Shown here: in pieces, positions 55,340 to 64,000 of the stretch
Layout: every line of letters starts with the position of its first letter
Numbering within the stretch: position 1 is the first letter of the stretch
Origin: Zantedeschia hybrid cultivar
Lineage: Eukaryota; Streptophyta; Magnoliopsida; Alismatales; Araceae
Direction of reading: 5' to 3'
Assembly: GCA_030544215.1 (NCBI GenBank)
Contig: JARZZO010000004.1
Span: 40,041,980-40,105,979, forward strand
Length of the DNA stretch: 64,000 nt
Notes under the pieces: model-generated
The model's database searches: none
The model's input: only the letters and a program-made list of their open reading frames with translations
What the model was told of the DNA's origin: nothing
Translations under genes and position numbers: made by a program

Positions 55340-58300
55340 GCTCAAACACAATTTGAACCAACGGCTTTATCAGTGGATCTGCTACATTGTCGACAGATAG
55401 AACTCTTTCCACCATTACATCTCCTCTGGATATGATCTCTCTGATAAGTTGAAAGCGCCCCAGAATATCTTTCGATTTCTGATGAGACTACGGTTCTTTC
55501 ACTTGTGCAATAGTCCCATTGTTGTCGCACAACAATGGAACATGATCAAAGATGCAGGGAACTATGTCAAGGTCAGTGATGAACTTCTTCAACCACACTA
55601 CTTCCTTGAAAGCTTCAGCTGCAGCGATGTGCTCAGCTTCAATCATCGAATATGTAGTGGTTGCTTGCTCGGAACTCTTCCAGCACACTACTCCTCCGTT
55701 TAAAGTAAACACAAATCCAGATGTAGGCTTGCTATCATCTGGATCTGACTGGAAATTCGAGTTAGAAAAGTCTCGCAGTTTCAAGTCACCTCCTCTATAG
55801 ACAAGAAACATATCCTTAGTTCTTCTCAAGTACTTAAGGATATATTTCACTGCCTTCCAGTGCTCTTCGCCTGGATTAGCCTGAAATCTGCTCATAACAC
55901 TTAGAGTATATGCAACATCAGGCTTTGTACATAGCATGGCATATATGATAGATCTTATGATAAAGGCATAGGATATTCTATCCATGAATGCCCCTCTCAT
56001 CAGAAGTCTTAGGAGACTACTCCTTGGAGAGATTAATTCCATGTCTCATCGATATGAGACCTCTCTTAGAATTTTTCATGCAAAACCTTTTGACTATGGT
56101 ATCTATGTACAAGGATTGGGTCATTCCAAGCATCCTCTTTGATCTATCTCTAAGATCCGTATTCCCAATACGTAAGATGCTTCTCCCAAATCCTTCATGG
56201 AGAAGTTTTTCGACAGTCAGATCTTTATTGATGACATTATAACTACATCATTTTCAATGAGTAGTATTTCATCTACGTAAAGAACTAAGAAGGTGACTGT
56301 GCTCTTACTGGTCTTCTTGTACACACAAGGTTCAGCTTCATTCTTAATGAAGTCATAAGACTTGACAGCCTTGTCAAATCTTATGTTCCAGCTCCGGGAA
56401 GCCTGCTTTAGTCCATATATGGACCTCTGAAGCTTGCACATTTTATCTGGAGATTCTATGGACGTGAAATCTTCTGGTTGTATCATATACACCTCTTCCT
56501 CAAGGTTACCGTCGAGGAAGGCAGTCTTCACATCTATCTGCCAAATCTCATAATCGTAGTGTGCAGCTATGACGAGTAGAACTCTGATCGACTTTATCAT
56601 GACAACTAGGGAGAAAGTCTCGTCATAGTCAATTCTTTGCCTTTAACAATATCCCTTTGCCACCAACCTTGCGTTATAAGTATCGATCCGTCCATCAGCA
56701 TCGATCTTTCTCTTAAAGATCCACTTGCTCCCAATAGGTACAATACCTTCGGACAAGTCTTTCAAGTTCCAATTTGGTTGGTGTACATAGACTGGATTTC
56801 TGAGTTCATAGCTTATCGTCATTTCCCAGCTTTTGGGCCTTCTATGGTCTCCTGGTAGGTTTTAGGATCATCATCCTCATTATATTCTATCTTAGACTCA
56901 CCTTCAGCGATATGTCCTACATATCGTTCGGGTAGTCTAGGTAATCTACCAGATCTATGAGGCTCATCTGTGTGTACCTGAACAGATTCAGGAACTGATA
57001 TCTCATCTGATGATAATACAACTATTTGTGGATCTAGAACCTCTTCCAGTACTATTTTACTCCCACTGTCTTCCTAGAGAAGGTACTCCTCTTCCAGGAA
57101 GACAACTTTCCTACTGACAAATACCTTTTGTTCACTAGGATGATAAAAAATAGTATCCAAAGGTTTCCTTTGGATATCCCACAAATCCGCATTTATCAGT
57201 TCGTAATTCCAGCTTGTCTGGATCATACCTCTTTACATGAGAAGAACAACCCCAGACTTTAACATGTTTAAATTATAGTTTCCTGCCTTTCCATATCTCA
57301 TATGGAGTAGAGGCCACAGACTTGCTGGGTACTCTGTTCAGTAGGTATGCTGCTGACTTTAGAGTATACCCCCAGAGAGACACTGGTAATCCCAAAAAGC
57401 TCATTATGGATCGCACCATGTCCAACAAGGTGCGGTTCCTCCTTTCCGATACACCATTCATCTGTGGTGTATATGGAGGGGTTAGCTAAGAAATGATACC
57501 ATTATCCTTTAAGAATTATGTGAAATTAGTACTCAAGTATTCTCCTCCTCGATCTGATCGAAGAGCTTTAATACTCTTTCCTAACTGCTTCTCTACCTCA
57601 TTCTTGAACTCCTTGAACTTCTCAAATGCTTCCGACTTGCACTTCATTAAGTACACATAGCCGAATCTTGAGAAGTCATCGGTGAACGTGATGAAGTATG
57701 AAAAACTATCTTTGGCTTGGGTGGATATTGGACCACATATATATGAATGTATTAGTTCTAAAATGTCCTTGGCACGTTCTCTATGTCCAGTAAATGGAGA
57801 TTTTGCCATCTTTCCCATAAGGCATGATTCACATGTCGCAAACGATTCATAATCGAATGCTGTTAAATAACTATGCTTGTGCAACCTTTGCAACCTGCTT
57901 TCACCAATATGCCCAAGTTTACAATGCCATATGTAGGCTTGGTTCACACAATTCTTGCTCTTCTTAAGAGCATTATCAATTTGAAGATTGTAATAAGAAA
58001 CATCTAAGAGATATAGACCGTTGACTAAAGATGCCGAAGCTATTGATTTTTTACCATAATAAATCGAACAACTTCTATATTCAATCGTCAACCTATATCC
58101 AATCTTGTCTAAACAAGATACTGATATGATGTTCTTTATTATGTTAGGAACATAATAACAATCTTCTAATAGTAAGACGTCTCTCGATGGAAGTTTGAGG
58201 TTTGTTGTCCCAACGGCAACCGCCGCAACTTTTGCGTCGTTTCCTAGCCTCAATTCCACCTCGCCTCTTTTCAGCTTGCACTTACTTGTTAACATCTGCA

Positions 58301-58412
58301 CATTATGGCAGATATGAGAAGCACATCCGGTATCTAATACCCAAGATGCGGAATCTCTTACTGACAAGTTGATATCTATCATATAGATATCTGAAGCTTG
58401 AGATAGCTTCAC
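55340..58412 (-). pseudogene. element F pol: protease, integrase, RT, RNase H
   Basis: Minus strand from 58412: protease WVLDTGCASHICHN; GAG-pre-integrase block WHCKLGHIGESRLQRLHKH and CESCLMGKMAKSPF; integrase core (FTDDFSRFGYVYLM, SDRGGEYLS, NGVSERRNRTLLDMVRSIM); RT (MIKSIRVLLVIAAHYDYEIW, QIDVKTAFLDGNLEEEVYM, YGLKQASRSW, LYVDEILL); RNase H (KPTSGFVFTLNG, CWKSSEQATTTYSMIEAEH, PLLCDNNGTI). The RT active site reads YVDE rather than YVDD. Stops or frameshifts separate the ORFs (about 57510, 57270, 56640, 56210, 56045). Confidence 0.92.
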
Positions 58413-58430
58413 TTTTCTATGATTTTTATC

Positions 58431-58715
58431 GTTGATGAACTCCTTGCAGTTCCTCTTTCAGTGACCACCCTGCTTACAGTAGAAGCAGTCACCCTTTACT
58501 ACTCTTTTGACTTTGTCCTTCGATCGTTTATCGTTAGCTATCATTTCCACGTCAAGGGCATCCAATGCCGGATTAGTAGGAGGATCAGCTCCAAGGACAT
58601 AGTCAATGTGCTCAGATCTAAAGACATTCTTCAGGTTTCTGAACCAATCCGAGTAGTTCAAGCTAGTCAAACATTTGACATCAAGTATGCCACGGAGTGG
58701 GTTATTCGACGACAT
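58431..58715 (-). pseudogene. element F gag, shortened
   Basis: Starts MSSNNPLRGILDVKCL with the usual NYSDWFRNLKNVFRSEHIDYVL block. After about 50 codons it passes to the basic linker and zinc knuckle CFYCKQGGH, where copia gag normally has another ~150-200 residues. The central gag is deleted. Confidence 0.75.
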
Positions 58716-58904
58716 AATTCCCTACAGGAGATATGTAATATCTTTTTAGCAGATGTTCAATTATTAAATATAAAACAAGACATGGTCTTTTGTTCAAGTT
58801 TTAACTCCCACTAATTTTCGATGGACTGTATAACCCTCAGTTATACAGAACGGGAGACGCCGACAGTCTCCTAGTGGGGATCAGAATCTCAATGACTTGC
58901 AGTA

Positions 58905-59215
58905 CAACCTTGTGGATAACACAACAAACTGTAATACAATCAAAGAGCACCCAACTCATGGGACTTGCAACTCCTTGCAATATCTGATCATAGCTTCGGT
59001 CCCCAGAGATTTAATGGCTTTGTGGATAGCACAACAAACCACTAATTCTAGTCTAAGCTAACCATCGTTATGCGACGATGATAGATTTGAATGCAGCCCT
59101 TCTGGATAGCACAACAAAGCTACATGGTTCCTCTACCCCGATCATATAGACATCTAATGCCATAGCCACAGTCTCTCCTCACAATTAAACAGGCCTTGTG
59201 GTAGCACAACAAACC
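58905..59215. repeat. four copies of a TTGTGGATAGCACAACAAA motif in the F leader
   Basis: At 58910, 59020, 59100 (one change) and 59196 (one base shorter). Each contains TTGTG-gatag-CACAA, a small stem-loop, at 80-110-bp spacing. Confidence 0.8.
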
Positions 59216-60049
59216 TGCCTAAAGTGATTAGAGTCCTATGACTATAACGATGGTGGACCACGCGGTAAATTCTAAACTACTCACGTTACGGCTTAGAGTT
59301 TAGACGAGGGTATTTAGATAAGTTTTATCTTGGTCTCTCCTAGGTAATAGTATATGAATATATCGTATATATTCAATAAATACTATACCTATTTTGATTC
59401 ACAATCAAGCATAAAACAATACATCTCATACATGTCAAGTGTGACCATAGATAGCATAGTGGGTTTGACTGGAACCATCAGTCAAACGCACACACAATCT
59501 AACATAACATTTATATCAGACTACCCTGCAAACATATAGGCAAAGGATCTTTATCTTTTCACCTTCCTAGTTGCAGCTGTGGATTGTCCTCGCTCCTTTC
59601 TCGGTTGCTTCGATCAGATTACAATAATTTTAGAATTACATGTAATTAGAAGAGGGCCTTATGACGAGTACAAGAGAGAGGGAGGTAGAAATACATTAGA
59701 GTATGAGAGAGAGAGAGGTATGCAGACTTCTATTTATTAACAATTAATAAATAATATCATTCAAACATCCACGATCCACACACATCACTCATCACATGAA
59801 TAATTAAAATAAGTGCATATCCATAACCACAGTGTGTTTTAAACATTCCACACATGATAAGCGCATCACATGGCTAAAATAAAAGAGTTTTTCAAAATTA
59901 AATATCTTTGGCTTTCAAAAAACTAGGTTCCAATCAAAATTGGTATTAGAATTTCGAAAACACTTTTAATAAGATTAGCATGCAATTAAATCAAATTTAA
60001 AAGCATTTAAACACACATCACATGTGCACACACTCCAAATTAATAATTT

Positions 60050-60660
60050 CTAGATTATTCCATGCCATTAGAACAATTCTAATAATTAAATAATCTAACG
60101 CTTAGATTAAACCATATTAATAATCTAACAATTAGACTATTAATAACTAATCTAACTCTTAGACTAGCCCAACAAAGTTAATTAATAATTTAACACTAAA
60201 ATTAATAATAAACTATAATTAATTATTAACTACTAATCTAACACTTAGATTAGTCAATTAATATTAATTATTAATTTAACTCTTAAACTAATAATTAGCA
60301 CTAACTAATTAATAACTAATTAATCTAACTCTTAGATTAGATAATTAAAGTTATCATTAATTTAACTATTAAATTAATGACTAACAATAATAAACTTAGG
60401 ACTACTAATTTAACACTTAAATTAGTCATCTAAGTTAATTATTAATTTAACAATTAAATTAATAACTAACTCAAATATTAATTAACAATTATATGATATA
60501 ATAATAAATAATCTAACTCTTAGACTAAAAATTATTAAACACTAATTTAACTATTAAATTAGTTAAATTAAGGTTCATTATTAATTTAACAATTAAATTA
60601 ATAATTAACCCTTAATTAATCAATCTAATTGTTAATAAGATAATGATTCAAAATCATTAA
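60050..60660. repeat. array of short palindromes, taatctaacNNttagatta type
   Basis: More than a dozen units such as taatctaacacttagatta, taatctaactcttagatta, taatttaacacttaaatta and taatttaactattaaatta. C/G and T/A pairs replace each other at matching positions of the two half sites. Confidence 0.8.
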
Positions 60661-61540
60661 TGTCCAATTCATTAAAATTGAATAATAAATTTAAATTCAA
60701 AACCTTTTTGAGTTTTAAAATTAAAATCCAATTTTAATTGAAATGGGCAATAGGGGTTAAATAAGGGGTTTAAATGTTAACCATGACCCACTAGTTGGGT
60801 AACTGGTTTGGACCCAAGTTCGAGCCCTGGCTTGGCCAGGGCCTCGGCCTGGGTCAGGAGCCTGGCTTGCCTGGGTCCGGACCAGGCGCCAGCCAGGGCC
60901 CCGTCCTGGCCCGCAAGGACCCGCCCGGCTTGAGCCCGGTCGAACCGTTTGGGGTTTGGGCCGGCCTCCTCCTTCAAGCCCAAATTGATGCCCAGAAACC
61001 CTAAAACACTTGCAGGCCGGGGGCGGGGAGGGGGAGGATTCAGGGCTGCCCGGCGGTCGGCGCCGGCCCCGCCGGTCCCACCGGCGTCGCCCCCGGCACC
61101 GGCGATGCCGCCGGCGACGGCAGGCCCTCTGGTGGAGCCAGAAATAAACTTCCCAAGCTCCTTTTAAAACCCCAAAAGTCTGATTTTTTCGGTTTTCATA
61201 AAACCTAAGTAGGGCTGGGTTTTGCAGCTCTCCATGGCCACTCTGGCGCCGACCAGGAACCGGTGAAGACCGGTAACATGCCCAGGATCATCCGGGATGC
61301 CGGCCATCCTTCCAACACTTGGGAGGCTGAATCAAGCCGCCCTAAACCCCGTTCTTCATCACATGAAGAACACCAGAAAAACCCCAAATAAAAATCCGAA
61401 TTTCGTAGGAATAAAAACAATCATATTATTTTTGTTCATCGTATGAACACAGTTCTGGCAAAATAATCGAATTACAGCATGGAATAATTAGTGGAAACAT
61501 TAAATCGGACACTGAAACGGGACGAGAAGTAGTGGAACCT

Positions 61541-61553
61541 GGCTCTGATACCA
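61541..61553 (-). promoter_or_regulatory. element F primer-binding site
   Basis: Minus strand TGGTATCAGAGCC, complementary to initiator tRNA-Met, 1 nt from the 5' LTR. Confidence 0.9.
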
Positions 61554-61554
61554 C

Positions 61555-62706
61555 TGTTGGGTTCTCGGGTTTCTCCAGATCTCCTGTGCAGCGGAAATAA
61601 AATAAAAACGGAGATTCGTTCCCGTTTTGAAAAAACTAAAAATCGGATTATTGGATAATCGGTTCTTACCGTGTGCCGATTCGAATCCGCAACCGTTCGG
61701 TTCCGTCGGTGCAACACCACAAGCCGCGCAAGCGCCCGGCCTTTAGCGGAGTCTACGCGATCCTCCGCGCGACGGATATCCTTACGTTCCTCATTCTTCG
61801 CAGCTACGAAACTTCCGCCGGTCGCCGTAACGATCGCCGCAACGCGCGGACAATTTTCCGTCGAACGGGAGTCAGAGAAGTGGCGGAGCAGATCCGAGGA
61901 TCCGGATCTAGCCTGGGGCGCCAGAGAGAGAGAGAAATAGAGGAGGGAGCGGCTAGGGTTAGTAGCAGCTTGGCCTGCTCAGCCCGTTCTCTACACTTTA
62001 TACTAATTTGATTGATGAATATCGAAAAACTCATTTCCCGATATTATCGTCCACCCTGGCCAGGGACTTTCGCGTATCTTTCCTAGAGCATTCTCTCTCA
62101 TCGTACCGAGAGCGAATGATTCCTTATTGACACTCAATTCTCTTCGACGGTATTCCGCTGTACCCAATCCTTAGCTGTTTTGAATTCTGTGATTAGAGAT
62201 TCATAAACCAAGGTCAAAGCACAGAAGTCCACTGACAAGGTGTCCTTGGTGTCTCTGGTCCGAGGACCATCCACGCAACTGCAACAATAGAATCAAGCTG
62301 GTTGACAGTGAGGTACAATACTATCCAATGATTCAATCGGATCAGTTCAGTGAACTCATTCTCCAATGAGCACCAACAGATTCGCCTTAGTGTCTTCACA
62401 AAAGTGACTATGAGATCAGTCACCCTCATCGGATGAGCAGGAGTAATCTGTACTAGTCTAACCGGATATCCGATGTCCTTCTCGGATATCCTCTGACTAG
62501 GAGCAATTAAGAATATGTGTGTTTAAGTGATCAGTCTCACTAGTATGATCTCATCATAATCTGATCACCATTGCACATATTCATGGACTTCATAATGAGA
62601 TGATAATTAATACGATTTACACACAATGAATATTATGCCATTATATTAATAAATATAAACGAGATTTACATAATCCGATTGGCTTGTAGGCCACCTAAGA
62701 CTAACA
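61555..62706 (-). repeat. element F 5' LTR (1152 bp)
   Basis: Matches the 3' LTR except for a ~390-bp deletion, joining ctacactttatactaatttg directly to attgatgaatatcg near 62010. Confidence 0.9.
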
Positions 62707-63636
62707 CCCCCTCCCATTAGTTCATTGCAGATGCGGGGCCGAGCCAGGCCTGATCTGGTTCGACCAAGTTCCCACCTGGTCTGCACCAGGCCAACCCCCA
62801 TGGGTGCGCTAGAGCTCTCACAGCTTGTGCCGGAGAGGGTGCAATAGCACCTCCTATTGCACCTTTCGCGTTTAGAGGCCGATCTGTGCCCGGTTCAATG
62901 TAGTGATCGCTCCCGGCATCCCCACAATGTGCTAGGCTTCCTCTAGTGACTGGATGTCTTGCACTTCCTCGTTTCACGTACCACCCCTACATGCATTTCG
63001 AGGACACATTCATGCTCCAATTTATGTGCCAAGCATGTTGTTAGGATCCTTGTACCGAGGCCAACCTGATATTGCCTCCCATTGGCTAATAGGTGCCTCA
63101 TTTTGCATGCTAACCCTATACGTATCCGGAAGATCACTATGCATGTATTTTGAGGCCTACATCAACTACCTTGTTTTGCGTGCCCACTATCAAGGCATGT
63201 GCCAACTGCCTCAGTTCATGTGCTACTTCCTACGGTCTTCTCCCACACACCATCATGATGGTTTGCATTCTATTTGCTTTTCCTGCTCTTGTTTATTTAG
63301 TATTTGCTTTACTTTTGCCGCCGATTGAGAGATAGATTGCCTAGCTAGTGATTCGCTTTACTACAGCTTGTGCGTGTGAGATCCCATCCCGGAGGCTTCA
63401 TCTGAACCTTGTCTATGGTCCTTTCAACTTACACAAGTGGTAGTTCTTCAACTTTCGGTGGTTATGCCTTTCTTCTTGTGAAGAACAACTTCTTGGGCAC
63501 AATTTCTAGTAATTTAAGTGTAATTATCTTGTTGGTTTGCTGTGAATTTCGTAGTTATTTGTTGTCCTTTATTACTTCTTGATGATCTCTTGCATTTATA
63601 GAGGTTCTTTAGTTTCTTGGTAGTTGTTCTATATCA
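62707..63636 (+). mobile_element. element E LTR, right part
   Basis: Resumes after element F and ends tatca just before a primer site. Blocks such as cctcgttt...cccctacatgcatttcgaggacac resemble the reverse complement of element D's interior (about 42600-42670). Confidence 0.5.
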
Positions 63637-63640
63637 TTTT

Positions 63641-63652
63641 TGGTATCAGAGC
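63641..63652 (+). promoter_or_regulatory. element E primer-binding site
   Basis: TGGTATCAGAGC, the initiator tRNA-Met type site, 4 nt after the LTR end. Confidence 0.75.
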
Positions 63653-63728
63653 TCGGATTTGTCTGTCTAGGGTGTTTGTTTAGAGTCGATTTAGCGTTGT
63701 GCATCATAATTAGTGTCATAGTGTCTCC

Positions 63729-64000
63729 ATGGCCACTCGTAGTAGTACCTAACATCCTCCTGTACCTACGGTTGAGTCCCAGGTTCAGTCGAAAGTTGGG
63801 GACCATCTCCTATTGGTGGATCCTCGTTTGAATGACATGATGCGACATCTTATTAAGCAAGTGGACCAGATTGACCACCGCTTTGAGGAGCGACTTGGTT
63901 ATATAGAAGGGTCCATCAGAGCCGCGGAAAATAGAATGGGAGTTTCTGATCAATTAGTTCACGGCATGATGGGCCGAGTTGCCGCTATAAAGAGAGCCCC
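63729..64000 (+). pseudogene. element E gag start, cut by window end
   Basis: ATG followed by ATRSST and an in-frame TAA, then an open frame to the window edge: VDPRLNDMMRHLIKQVDQID, HRFEERLGYIEGSIRAAENR. The helical, charged start is typical of plant gag proteins. The early stop suggests decay or use of a later start. Confidence 0.5.

Larger units (their letters stand above)
53736..62706 (-). mobile_element. element F: full-length Ty1/copia retrotransposon (8971 bp)
   Basis: LTRs 53736-55278 and 61555-62706 are both TG...CA with 5-bp duplications CCCCC on each side (53731-53735, 62707-62711). The minus-strand primer site TGGTATCAGAGCC (61541-61553) and purine tract AAGTGGGAGAT (55279-55290) fit exactly against the LTRs. 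Gag and pol read right to left between about 58715 and 55340, preceded by a 2.8-kb leader. Several stops make it defective. It sits inside element E. Confidence 0.93.

Noticed and set aside
60777..61167. Ala/Pro/Gly-rich frames on both strands in the F leader
   Set aside because: GC-rich ctggcc/ggccag repeats generate them; they lie in an untranslated leader.

Overview
This is a repeat-rich stretch of a flowering-plant nuclear genome. The species cannot be named from the sequence. The evidence is a spliced plant-conserved gene, many nested Ty1/copia and Ty3/gypsy LTR retrotransposons, hAT-like and MITE elements, a LINE fragment, Ulp1-protease transposon debris and abundant CT/GA microsatellites. 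No bacterial, organellar or viral gene organisation is present.

The only host gene I can support is on the + strand. It has a TATA box near 17217, a long 5' leader, and three coding exons: 18340-18417, 50734-51619 and 51749-52233. The exons join in phase to 482 codons plus a stop. The product is a lysine/glutamate-rich nuclear-type protein that starts MSRCFPFPPPGYEKK and ends in a conserved acidic/aromatic tail, a plant family often labelled 'myb-like protein X' and of unknown function. Intron 1 is 32.3 kb and about three quarters transposable-element DNA. Intron 2 is only 129 bp.

Layout, left to right. 1-3026: degraded retroelement pieces, including a minus-strand copia (element A) with most of pol deleted. 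3027-5300: element A's LTR, split by a related solo LTR (3155-4736, duplicated target CAAGC). 5306-9723: 3' two thirds of a broken gypsy chromovirus with its 3' LTR. 9724-15400: two Ulp1-like (C48) protease fragments on opposite strands, separated by an AT-rich tandem array with a 278-bp period (about 11.75-14.3 kb). 15.4-17.2 kb: AT-rich DNA and the gene's promoter.

Inside intron 1: a 2.1-kb hAT-like foldback element (19051-21194, TSD CACTGAAC) carrying a nested 5'-truncated LINE; a minus-strand gypsy (element C) split by element B, a 13.6-kb gag-only, non-autonomous gypsy (23640-37287); an old LTR fragment and a LINE scrap; a small minus-strand LTR element (D, 40920-43777); three MITE-like elements (about 44.8 kb, 46090-46446, 49500-50033); and local duplications. 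Downstream of the gene, 53023-63636 is read as an LTR of a further element E, interrupted by a complete copia element F (53736-62706, TSD CCCCC). E's primer site and gag start run off the window end.

The most unusual signal lies inside element B. Two diverged ~250-bp blocks (30287-30510 and 33221-33440) each hold four stem-loops in the same order. Three of the four have a nearly invariant purine-rich ~14-nt loop, and the stems vary between blocks with compensatory changes. The blocks bracket three minisatellite arrays whose units are themselves small palindromes. This looks like a conserved structured-RNA region in an element with no polymerase of its own. Its function is unknown, and packaging, dimerisation or export are only guesses.
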